From assembly GCF_021729075.1 (NCBI RefSeq), contig NZ_JAJSAQ010000004.1, forward strand, positions 1-64,000: a stretch of DNA of 64,000 nucleotides, in the 5' to 3' direction. Every line of letters begins with the position of its first letter. Position 1 is the stretch's first letter. The DNA is from Microbulbifer guangxiensis. Lineage in GTDB: Bacteria; Pseudomonadota; Gammaproteobacteria; Pseudomonadales; Cellvibrionaceae. This document shows positions 54,325 through 62,473 of the stretch, piece after piece. A model generated the notes under the pieces. That model did not search any database and was not told the DNA's origin. It saw nothing but the letters and a program-made list of their open reading frames with translations. The translations under genes and the position numbers were made by a program.

Positions 54325-55978
54325 CCGGGGCCAGCAGTACCAGCTCAAAGCCGGTATTGAGTTGCACCCTGCCGTCTTGCACCTTGACGGTCTGGCCGGA
54401 ATAGTAATCCCGGAGCATCGCACCGTCCTCGAAGACATCGCTGACCTGAACGGTCTTTGGTCCTCTCGGCACCTTCAGCGCCACTACCACCGGGCTCTCA
54501 CCCTCGAGTGTCCGCGCAAAGGTATAGGGCGTTTCTGCGATCATACGGTGCTGACCGGCACCCACCGCGGGATGCGCCTGCCGGAACTGACCCAGTTTCT
54601 GCCAGTGTGCCAGCAGTTTGCGGGTTTCCGGTTTTTCCAGGTCTTCCCAGTTCATGGCGCTGCGCAGCTGGGCATCCCCCTTGGCTTCGGCAATATCCAG
54701 CGGTCGCGCCAGTTCGTCACCGTAATAGATCTGCACGGCCCCCGGGGCGAGCATCAACTTGGTCGCCGCTTCGCGGGCGCGCTTGCGCTCGCGGTCGAAG
54801 GAATTCATATCGTCGTGGGAAGTCAGGTAATTGAGGACCCCCACACCATCGAGCGGACCGGCGTTCAGGTTTTCCGAGTAAGTGGAGAACAGGCGCTCCC
54901 AGTCTTGTCCGGCACGCTGGGAGAAATCGAAGTTGATCAGGCTGTCGAAGCCATAATCGTAGAAGTCCACCTTGCGATCACCGAAATCATAATCGCGGCC
55001 ACGGGTCACGCCGAAGTCGTTGGCACCGAAGCCATAGACTTCGCCCACCATGAAGAACTCGCTATCGTCGAGTTTCTCCTGCGGGTTTTGTGCCCGCCAC
55101 TGCGCCAGCGCCTGGCTGGCTTCCTTCTTCAGCACCGCCCAGACCTCGGGCTCCACATGTTTGGTGGTATCGACCCGAAAGCCGGTCACGCCGTAATCCC
55201 GCACCCAGTCGGTGGCCCATTTCACCAGGTAGTACTTTGGCGCGCGCGGGTAACCGGTGCGCGCGAAGAAGGCGTCCAGCTCCGCCAGCTCCTGTTCGAG
55301 CCGCCCTTCCCGCTGCCATTTTTCCAGCAACTGCGGCGGCAGCGCCACCGGCTCCTCGCTCTCGGTACGGATGTCCGGAAGGTTGTCGACCAGGGTACAG
55401 CTCACGGTGCCGGCAAAGCCGGTCCAGTCGCAGACCGGATCGGGGCGCACCCACGACAGCGGTGCCAGCGGGTCCTGCTCGGTGACCGGGCCGGTGTGGT
55501 TGATAACGATATCCAGCAACACCCGAATGCCGCGACTGCGCGCTTTCTCGATCAGCTCGGCCAGCTCGGCCTCGGTGCCAAAGTTGCGGTCCACCGCCGT
55601 CCAGTCCCTCGGCCAGTAACCGTGATAGGCATAGGTACGGCCGGTACCCTCATCGGTGGCGCCCTGGATCTGCTCATAGACCGGCGACATCCACAGGGCG
55701 TCGACGCCGAGGTCATTGAAGTAACCGGCCTCGAGCTTGTCGATCACGCCGCGCAGGTCACCCCCCATGAAGCCGCGCAGGGGATCCGCATCGTCCTCGC
55801 GGCCATAAGACAGGTCGTTGTCCGGGTTGCCATTGGCAAAGCGGTCCGGAAGCATGAAGTAGACGGTCGCATTGCGCCAGAAAGCCGGGGTTTCGGCTTT
55901 GCTTTCCGCCGATACCGCGGGGAGGCTGTGACTGGCGGCCAGCAGCAGGCCGGCGCAGAGGCTGGTCAGTTTTCTCAT
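54308..55978 (-). CDS. exported GH13 alpha-amylase, MalS-like
   Basis: 556 residues with a signal peptide (about 1-24). Catalytic residues Asp270 (GFRVDTTKH), Glu313 (MVGEVYG) and Asp389 (LTSHDDMN). The early YFMLPDRFANGNPDND and GGDLRGVIDKL segments and the PVCDWTG..SCTLVDNLPD stretch with its Cys pair recall the periplasmic amylase MalS. It trims long maltodextrins. The ATG at 55978 (MRKLTS) begins a clean signal peptide; an ATG eight codons earlier is less likely. It is divergent from an esterase gene, with a MalT-box-like word between. Confidence 0.9.
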   Translation of the reverse strand: MRKLTSLCAGLLLAASHSLPAVSAESKAETPAFWRNATVYFMLPDRFANGNPDNDLSYGREDDADPLRGFMGGDLRGVIDKLEAGYFNDLGVDALWMSPVYEQIQGATDEGTGRTYAYHGYWPRDWTAVDRNFGTEAELAELIEKARSRGIRVLLDIVINHTGPVTEQDPLAPLSWVRPDPVCDWTGFAGTVSCTLVDNLPDIRTESEEPVALPPQLLEKWQREGRLEQELAELDAFFARTGYPRAPKYYLVKWATDWVRDYGVTGFRVDTTKHVEPEVWAVLKKEASQALAQWRAQNPQEKLDDSEFFMVGEVYGFGANDFGVTRGRDYDFGDRKVDFYDYGFDSLINFDFSQRAGQDWERLFSTYSENLNAGPLDGVGVLNYLTSHDDMNSFDRERKRAREAATKLMLAPGAVQIYYGDELARPLDIAEAKGDAQLRSAMNWEDLEKPETRKLLAHWQKLGQFRQAHPAVGAGQHRMIAETPYTFARTLEGESPVVVALKVPRGPKTVQVSDVFEDGAMLRDYYSGQTVKVQDGRVQLNTGFELVLLAPEKKRG

Positions 55979-56155
55979 TATGGGTTCCGCTCTCTCAATC
56001 ATTGCGGTCGCAGGCAGCAGGTCTGGCTACGACCGGAAAATCTCCAGCCTACTGTAGCCATCGGAGAGGTGACTGCATCCCCCCCGAAGCGGGGCGTAGG
56101 AGCCAGCTCTCCCATGGGGGTACCATGTCATCCCTGCAATCCGGAGAGCCCTGCC
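55979..56155. promoter_or_regulatory. divergent promoter region with a MalT-box-like word
   Basis: GGGGATGCAG on the minus strand (56073-56082) matches the MalT consensus at eight of ten. It abuts a CCCCG-AAG-CGGGG hairpin (56083-56095). The region separates the MalS-like amylase and the esterase. Confidence 0.35.
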
Positions 56156-57007
56156 ATGCGCCGCCCGAACCGCCTGTTCGCGCTTCCGACACTGCTTGTG
56201 TGCCTGCCCCTGCTCCTGTTGGCCGGCGCTATTACGCATGCCGGCACCACCGCCAGCACCAATGTGCAGGTGCTGCCGCCAGTCTGGATGGAGCAGCTGC
56301 AGCGACAGCGGGTGGTGCGGATTTACCTGCCCGCAGACTACGCCACCACGGAACGGCGCTACCCCGTGCTCTATATGCACGACGGCCAGAACCTGTTCGA
56401 TGACGCCACTGCCTATGCCGGTGAGTGGGGCGTGGATGAGACCCTCTCTGAACTGCGGGAGGAGCGGGGGCTCGCCCTGATCGTGGTGGGCATCGATCAC
56501 GGTGGCGAAGCCCGCATCAATGAGCTGAAGCCGTTCGACCACCAGGAATACGGGCCGGGCGAGGGTGATGCGTACCTGGAGTTCCTGGTGCGGCAACTCA
56601 AGCCCAGGATCGATCGTGAATACCGGACCCTGCCCGGTCGCGATCACACCGCCATTATGGGTAGCTCCCTCGGTGGCCTGATGTCCCACGTGGCCATCAG
56701 CCGGTATCCGGAAGTGTTCAGCCGGGCCGGCATCTTCTCCCCCGCCTACTGGATTGCCCCCGGCTTCTTCCAGGAGGCCCGCCAGCCTCTGCCGGTCGAT
56801 AGCCGCCTCTACCTGCTGGCCGGCGGTCGGGAAGGCGACGATATGGTGTCAGACTTCCGGGACATGCATGCCCTGCTCAAGGAGACCCAGCAGGCCAGTA
56901 TCCTCCACCGTCTGGCGCCGCAGGGAGAGCACACCGAAGGCTTCTGGCGAGCGGAGCTGAAGGCAGCGCTCGAGTGGCTGTTTGCCGCAGAGGAAGTCTC
57001 CCCTTGA
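56156..57007 (+). CDS. exported serine esterase of the Fes/esterase D fold
   Basis: 283 residues with a signal peptide (about 1-29). The alpha/beta hydrolase has YLPADYATTERRYPVLYMHDGQN (about 56-78), the nucleophile Ser in GSSLGG (about 168-173) and a C-terminal His in GEHTEG. The family (Esterase_put, PF00756) includes enterochelin and feruloyl esterases; the substrate is unknown. It may belong to the maltodextrin system by position. The start is fixed by GGAGAG eight bases before ATG 56156. Confidence 0.85.
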   Translation: MRRPNRLFALPTLLVCLPLLLLAGAITHAGTTASTNVQVLPPVWMEQLQRQRVVRIYLPADYATTERRYPVLYMHDGQNLFDDATAYAGEWGVDETLSELREERGLALIVVGIDHGGEARINELKPFDHQEYGPGEGDAYLEFLVRQLKPRIDREYRTLPGRDHTAIMGSSLGGLMSHVAISRYPEVFSRAGIFSPAYWIAPGFFQEARQPLPVDSRLYLLAGGREGDDMVSDFRDMHALLKETQQASILHRLAPQGEHTEGFWRAELKAALEWLFAAEEVSP

Positions 57008-57208
57008 GTGTCCGCAGGCCGAACACGGGCGCCCCACCCCGGTCGTCCGGGCCAATCAGCTTGTAAAAATATTTTCAAATCCTCATGATCTTCGCAACGC
57101 TGTGCTCCACAGTACCGCAATCGAGCGGCCCTCTGGCGCATGCTTAGACCGAGCTATCGTTATTGGAACCACGCTGCAACTGACCACACAAAGCGGAGGA
57201 AATGAGGA

Positions 57209-58036
57209 ATGTCGGAGCACCAGTCGAGCAGGGGTTGGATTCTGGGATTGATCATTGTCGCCGCCATCGCGGCCGGCGCCTATTTCCTCTTGCGGGGTTC
57301 ACCGGAACCAACGCCGCCACCTGCGCCCGTTACCGAGCCAACTCCCGAACCCGCCCCTGAAGTGGACCTGGAGCCGGAGCCTCAACCGGAACCCGTTCCC
57401 GAGCCCGCACCGGCGCCGGAACCGCAACGGGAGCTCCCCCCGCTCAACCAAAGCGACCAGACTGCTCGCGGTGACCTGCTGAGCCTCGCCCCCGATGGCG
57501 CCCTCGGCCGCTGGATCGTGTCAGATGAAGTGGTGCGCAAGTGGGTCGCCGCCGTGAATGCCGCCTCCAGCGGCGAGATGATGGCCAAGAACCGGCCCTA
57601 CAATAATCCTCCCGGTGACCTCATGATTTCCGAGGAAGGCCCCACCGGTATGGTCCTGTCCGAGGAGAATTACCAGCGCTACGACGTGCCTGTGCGGCTG
57701 TTCGCCATGGCGGATACCGACAAGGCCATCAAGCTTTATCAGTTCTGGTATCCCCGCCTGTCAGAGGCTTTTGGCGAACTCGGCATGCGCGACAAGAATT
57801 TCCATCAGGTATTCCTGAAGGCCATCGATGTCGCCCTGGCCGCACCGGACGCTGATCAGCCTATCCAGCTGGTACGGCCGTCGGTCTATTTCAAGTTCGC
57901 CGATCCGCAAATGGAGAAACTGCCCGGGGTGCACAAGCTGATGATCCGCATCGGTCCGGAAAATGCAGCCCGGGTGAAGGAGAAGCTACGGGAGTTGAAG
58001 GCAGCACTGGAGGAAATGCCCAAGCAGGGGCAGTAG
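57209..58036 (+). CDS. DUF3014 protein with a Pro/Glu-rich spacer
   Basis: 275 residues: one N-terminal membrane helix (about 10-28), a Pro/Glu-rich spacer (about 31-75, tandem E-P-x-P words), then the DUF3014 domain (about 85-270). It is a membrane-anchored periplasmic protein of unknown function. The spacer probably spans cell-wall distance. It converges on the GDSL hydrolase gene. Confidence 0.88.
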   Translation: MSEHQSSRGWILGLIIVAAIAAGAYFLLRGSPEPTPPPAPVTEPTPEPAPEVDLEPEPQPEPVPEPAPAPEPQRELPPLNQSDQTARGDLLSLAPDGALGRWIVSDEVVRKWVAAVNAASSGEMMAKNRPYNNPPGDLMISEEGPTGMVLSEENYQRYDVPVRLFAMADTDKAIKLYQFWYPRLSEAFGELGMRDKNFHQVFLKAIDVALAAPDADQPIQLVRPSVYFKFADPQMEKLPGVHKLMIRIGPENAARVKEKLRELKAALEEMPKQGQ

Positions 58037-58065
58037 ATCAGGACAGCGCGCTGCGTCGGCGGGAG

Positions 58066-58095
58066 GGCTCTGGCACACGTCATACCGCCAGAGCC
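58066..58095. terminator. hairpin between convergent genes
   Basis: GGCTCTGGC (58066-58074) pairs with GCCAGAGCC (58087-58095). There is no T-run on either side, so it may slow polymerase rather than terminate it. Confidence 0.35.
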
Positions 58096-58814
58096 TAGCC
58101 GCCCTCCACGTTGAAGTTTTCACGAACCAGTTCGGCCACTCTCCGTCCCCACTCCCGGTAGATCCCCGGGCCGGGATGGAACCCGTCGGTGGCCATCAAT
58201 GCGCGGTCATCAGAAAATCGCAGGCTCAGAAACTCGGCATTGGCCTCGCCCCTGGTATCGCCCCTCAGGATCTGGTCAAAGCGCGTCGCCCTGCGCCCAA
58301 GATACCAGCGCAGCGGCTGGGGCAGGGCGGGGAAGCTGTGCACCGGCGGCAGGCCGGAACAGACGATGAGGCGGGCGCTGAAGCGTTCGCGCAGCAGGCG
58401 GCGCAACTCACCCTGCTGCAAACTCCACCTCGCGGGCTGCACACCACGGGTCGCATCGTTGACCCCCAGCGAGGTGATCACCACGTCGAACACCCCGCTC
58501 GGCATCTGCCTGACCGTTTCAATGGTTTCAGCGGTCGTCGCACCCGTGCGCGCTACCAGCGACCAGTCGAGCCGGAACTCTCCCGACAGGGCCCCGACCA
58601 CCTGGCCAAGCAGAGCCTCAGACTGATTCGCCGCACCAACGCCTGCCGCAGCCGAATCTCCCAGTACCAGGATCCGCAACCACGGTCCTGTGCCACACCG
58701 CCCCTGCCGGGCACCATCCGGCTCCGGCAGCCGTGGCGTACGCCTGCGCACCCACTGCCCCTGAATGAGGAGCAATGGGCCGAGCATCACGGTGAGCAGC
58801 ATGTCACGGGCCAT
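58095..58814 (-). CDS. SGNH/GDSL-type hydrolase
   Basis: 239 residues. SGNH blocks: Ser in VLGDSAAAG (about 50-58), Gly/Asn in SLGVND (about 115-120) and the catalytic Asp-x-x-His in DGFHPG (about 215-220). An N-terminal hydrophobic stretch (MLLTVMLGPLLLIQG) may anchor it. It is an esterase or lipase-like enzyme of unknown substrate and the last gene of the TonB receptor-halogenase-peptidase series. Confidence 0.85.
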   Translation of the reverse strand: MARDMLLTVMLGPLLLIQGQWVRRRTPRLPEPDGARQGRCGTGPWLRILVLGDSAAAGVGAANQSEALLGQVVGALSGEFRLDWSLVARTGATTAETIETVRQMPSGVFDVVITSLGVNDATRGVQPARWSLQQGELRRLLRERFSARLIVCSGLPPVHSFPALPQPLRWYLGRRATRFDQILRGDTRGEANAEFLSLRFSDDRALMATDGFHPGPGIYREWGRRVAELVRENFNVEGG

Positions 58815-58856
58815 CAGATACTCTTACCGGGGGCTTTCGTTGCCGGCGATCAGGAC

Positions 58857-60716
58857 TCAATGCCCTGCAGAGGACAGGTGTTCTGCAAGGAACTCATCCA
58901 GCGCCGCGAAAATCATTCGCTCGTGCTGTGGGTCGGTACGCCAATGCTCGGCTCCCTCGAGCGAGACCAGTCTTACAGGCTTCTTCTCCGCCTGCAGTTT
59001 TTCAAACATATCCCGACTATGGCGGTAGGGGACCACGCTGTCCTTGGTGCCTGCGAGTAGCAGCAGCGGGATTTCGAGTTCGGCAGCGCGATGCCATGGA
59101 GAATCCTTTTCAACATCCCCCTCCGGCTTTACCAGCCTTAGGTTCTGGGCGCTGAAGAGGAGGTCGCGCAGGTCAGCAATGTATTGCTCCAGGTTCATGA
59201 CGCCATTGATGCTCACGGCGCAGCGATACAGCTCAGGCGTTTTGATGGCCCCCATCGCAGCTGCGTAGCCACCAAAACTTGCGCCCACAATACATACGCG
59301 CTCCGGGTCTGCGACGCCGGACTTCACGAGTTCCCTGACACCATCGTCGATATCATCCTGGATCAACCGCCCCCACTGACGGTGCCCCGCTTCCTGGTGT
59401 TCCCTCCCGTTACCAGTGGAACCGCGGTACTGGGGCTGAAGGACCGCGTAGCCGCGATTGGCAAAGAACTGCACGTAGTTATCAAAGCCCCACTCGTCGT
59501 GCGCCCATGGCCCTCCATGGGGATAGACGATCAGCGGTAGTTTTTTGGCTTCGATGCCCACGGGGGTGGTCAGGAATGCCGGGATCCTATAGCCGTCCCG
59601 GGCACGGTACTCAATCGCCTGCATTGGCGCCAGTGCAACACCATCGAGCTCCGGGTATTGCAGCGCAAACTGGTCAATGGTCTTTTCTTCCAGATTGAGC
59701 AGATAATACTTTGGGGCAACCTGGTCGGAATACGCCCTGGCCATATGGATCTGGTAGGACGCACTGCTGGAAACCAGCTCGATTTTCTCCTCGCTGAGGA
59801 GTTGATCGAGAATCGCGAGAACTTTTTGCTCCCTTTCATTCTCATGCGCGCCCACAATCTTTTTCAACGCCAGGTCATAGCGCTGCAGCTGGGGCTTGCC
59901 GGTCGCATCCTCCCCCTCAACGAGCAGGATGTTCGGGTCATCTGAGGCAAAGCGCACCGGAATCAGGCGCTGGGCATCGTGAAAATCGACCTTCTGGATG
60001 GTCTCCCAGTCTTCACCCTCTGAGGTGCGATGAAAGACACTGACATCCCGCTGGTCCATATGGTTTTCATATTTGATCCCAACCCGGACCACGCCATTCT
60101 CATCTGCTATCCACTTGTAGGCGTGCTTGACGTTGCGCAGCGCCCGCCGCTTCTTGCCGCTGTAGACATTCACACGGTGAACGTCAGGTTTGGCCCAGCC
60201 GAATTCCACATCATCCAGCTCGACGAGGATATGCTTTGGGTCATCTTTGAGCAGGCTGACAACCCGCACATCCTGACGAAAATAGCCATCCCTGTTTGGT
60301 TCCATCTTGAAGACGACCGGATCCTTACCGCTCTTATCGATACTGACAAGCCGGTTTACGTTCCAGAGGTCAATCCCTTTTTTTTCAGTGGTGCGGACCG
60401 TAAGGATCAGTCGCTCATTGTTTGCCCATTGAAAGTCATTAATCTTCACATCGCCCAGGGCAATGGGATTCAGCCTGGGCTTCGCCTTACGCCCGGGCGT
60501 CAGGTTTTGGACGATCAACACCGGTTGATCCTCTGCCCAGATCTGGAATGCCACTGACTGCCCATCCGGGGATAATTTCACAGACGTGTACTGGGGCAAT
60601 GCAGCAAAAGCATCAGAGGGTGCCTGCTGAGCCTGCGCCCCCAATGAGATACAGCAAAGCACCAGTGAAAGGCCGGCCATCACCCCTGCCCAGCCAAACG
60701 ACACGTTTGTTTTCAT
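58857..60716 (-). CDS. exported S9 prolyl-oligopeptidase-family peptidase
   Basis: 619 residues with a signal peptide (about 1-29). An N-terminal beta-propeller (about 35-350) is followed by an alpha/beta hydrolase with Ser480 in GASFGGYAAA, Asp in AGTKDSVVPY and His in EGAEHWR. S9 enzymes cut short peptides, often after Pro, in the periplasm. It lies downstream of the halogenase and could process peptides brought in by the TonB receptor; the link is inferred from order. Confidence 0.92.
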   Translation of the reverse strand: MKTNVSFGWAGVMAGLSLVLCCISLGAQAQQAPSDAFAALPQYTSVKLSPDGQSVAFQIWAEDQPVLIVQNLTPGRKAKPRLNPIALGDVKINDFQWANNERLILTVRTTEKKGIDLWNVNRLVSIDKSGKDPVVFKMEPNRDGYFRQDVRVVSLLKDDPKHILVELDDVEFGWAKPDVHRVNVYSGKKRRALRNVKHAYKWIADENGVVRVGIKYENHMDQRDVSVFHRTSEGEDWETIQKVDFHDAQRLIPVRFASDDPNILLVEGEDATGKPQLQRYDLALKKIVGAHENEREQKVLAILDQLLSEEKIELVSSSASYQIHMARAYSDQVAPKYYLLNLEEKTIDQFALQYPELDGVALAPMQAIEYRARDGYRIPAFLTTPVGIEAKKLPLIVYPHGGPWAHDEWGFDNYVQFFANRGYAVLQPQYRGSTGNGREHQEAGHRQWGRLIQDDIDDGVRELVKSGVADPERVCIVGASFGGYAAAMGAIKTPELYRCAVSINGVMNLEQYIADLRDLLFSAQNLRLVKPEGDVEKDSPWHRAAELEIPLLLLAGTKDSVVPYRHSRDMFEKLQAEKKPVRLVSLEGAEHWRTDPQHERMIFAALDEFLAEHLSSAGH

Positions 60717-60828
60717 TTATTATTTCCTTATTGTGGTAACCGACCGATTGAACCAGCCTTTTACTTCCACTAATTCGCAGTCCGGCAAAGAATGAAGATA
60801 ATTGCGTGACAGCCACCAATCTCTGGTG

Positions 60829-62322
60829 TCAGCTGAAAAACTGCTCGTGATCCGGAAGGCTTTTCACTGTGCCATCGACGAGGGTTTTCAGGCTTTCCAG
60901 GAGGTCAGCCATTTGGGTCTCAGACAGTGAGTCGGCGATCGTGTGATAGTCCTCAGGCATAATCCCCTGCCCGATCATGACCTGCTGCCACGCCACCTCG
61001 GTGAAAAGATCATCAAAGTCCCGGAAGACCTTACCGGTGGAACGGAACAATTCTATTTTCTCCTGAAGGCTGTCCGGCACACGCATGGTCGCACATTCAC
61101 GCCAGAAATTGCTGTCGCTTCGCTTGTTGGCCTTGTAATGAAGAATGATGAAGTCCCGGATACGCTCAAACTCGACCTGGGTTTGCCGGTTGAACTCTGC
61201 CACTTCGGTGTGCTTGATCCCGCGGTGCGGAAAGGACTTGATCAGGCGAGTCGCGGCTGACTGGATCAGATGGATACTGGTGGACTCCAGAGGCTCGAGG
61301 AAGCCGCTGGAGAGCCCGATGGCCACCACATTTTTCTTCCACGCCTCACGGCGGCGACCGGTGCGAAAAGAAATCAATTTCGGCTCGGCCAGTGCCTCAC
61401 CATCGAGGTTTGCCATGAGAACGTCGCGAGCCTGCTCGTCATTCCAGTGTCGGCTGGAATAGACAATCCCGTTACCTGTTCGGTGTTGCAATGGAATACG
61501 CCACTGCCAGCCTGCAGCATGTGCTATGGAGCGGGTATAGGGGACAACCGGCTTAACGGCAGCACTGGGGACGGCCTGGGCACGATCACACTGCAGCCAG
61601 TGGGACCAGTCTTCAAAACCTGCGCCCAGGGTTTTCTGGATGAGTAGCGCCGCCATACCCGTGCAGTCCACGAACAGGTCGCCGTGAACCTCAATACCGT
61701 CATCCAGCTGCAGGCTTTCGACGAATCCGCTCTCCGGGTTCACATTGACTTGATCAACAGTGCCCTCAATTCTCTTTACGCCCTTACTCTCGCTGTACTG
61801 GCGCAGGTATTGGGCATAGAGGCCTGCATCGAAGTGATAGGCGTAGGAAATTCCCGGCAGGTTCGTCCCCTTGATCTGGGCCAGGGGCGCAAACCGGTTG
61901 TGCATTGCGGCCTGATAGTTCAGCGAGTATTCCCAGAAGCTTGATGTACCACCGCTCTGGCGGCTCTTCACCCAAAAATGATGAAAATCACAGAAGGGGA
62001 AATTTTTGCCGATATTCCCGAAGGCGTGCATGTAGCTGTCGCCTTGCTGGAACCAGTTCTCGAACTGTATGCCCAGCTTGATAGTGCCCTTCGTGGCTTT
62101 GAGGAATTCCTTCTCGTTCAGGCCCAGTGCCTGGTTGAAGTTGATGATCGGTGGAATGGTGGCCTCTCCGACACCTACGGTTCCGATCTTGTCCGACTCC
62201 ACCAACGTAATGCCGATGCCCTTACCCAGCACCTTCACCATCAGCGCTGCCGTCATCCAGCCGGCAGTACCTCCACCCAGGATGACGAGATTCTTGATAA
62301 CACGGTTGTCCACGATTACCAC
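60829..62322 (-). CDS. tryptophan-halogenase-family flavin-dependent enzyme
   Basis: 497 residues. FAD motif GGGTAGW (about 16-22), the catalytic Lys82 in TIKLGIQFENW, and the halogenase word GWQWRIP near residue 272 are all present. The C-terminal S-T-S-I-H-L segment matches PrnA-like enzymes. The BrvH-like branch lies next to TonB receptors and prefers free indole-like substrates and bromide. No flavin reductase is in the window. GTG at 62322 or 62313 can be the start; the second gives the usual length MDNRVIK. Confidence 0.9.
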   Translation of the reverse strand: MVIVDNRVIKNLVILGGGTAGWMTAALMVKVLGKGIGITLVESDKIGTVGVGEATIPPIINFNQALGLNEKEFLKATKGTIKLGIQFENWFQQGDSYMHAFGNIGKNFPFCDFHHFWVKSRQSGGTSSFWEYSLNYQAAMHNRFAPLAQIKGTNLPGISYAYHFDAGLYAQYLRQYSESKGVKRIEGTVDQVNVNPESGFVESLQLDDGIEVHGDLFVDCTGMAALLIQKTLGAGFEDWSHWLQCDRAQAVPSAAVKPVVPYTRSIAHAAGWQWRIPLQHRTGNGIVYSSRHWNDEQARDVLMANLDGEALAEPKLISFRTGRRREAWKKNVVAIGLSSGFLEPLESTSIHLIQSAATRLIKSFPHRGIKHTEVAEFNRQTQVEFERIRDFIILHYKANKRSDSNFWRECATMRVPDSLQEKIELFRSTGKVFRDFDDLFTEVAWQQVMIGQGIMPEDYHTIADSLSETQMADLLESLKTLVDGTVKSLPDHEQFFS

Positions 62323-62409
62323 CGGAGAAAAATTGGCTTAACTGCCCAAGGCTAGCGAATTCTCACCGCCTTAGGTAGCGCAGCTAGCAAATCAAAAAGA
62401 TCCATATAC

Positions 62410-62446
62410 AAAAAAGCCCCTGTAATTGTGCGATTACAGGGGCTTT
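62410..62446 (-). terminator. terminator of the TonB receptor gene
   Basis: AGCCCCTGTAAT-TGTGCG-ATTACAGGGGCT, a twelve-base stem, with AAAAAA on its left giving a U-run on the minus strand. The halogenase gene therefore probably has a promoter of its own, or relies on read-through. Confidence 0.8.
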
Positions 62447-62473
62447 GCCTGGCTTAGTGCCTAACTACCGGGT

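Noticed and set aside
54362-56155. Long in-frame 5' extension of the esterase gene
   Set aside because: It is antisense to the MalS-like amylase; the signal peptide and ribosome-binding site fix the esterase start at 56156.
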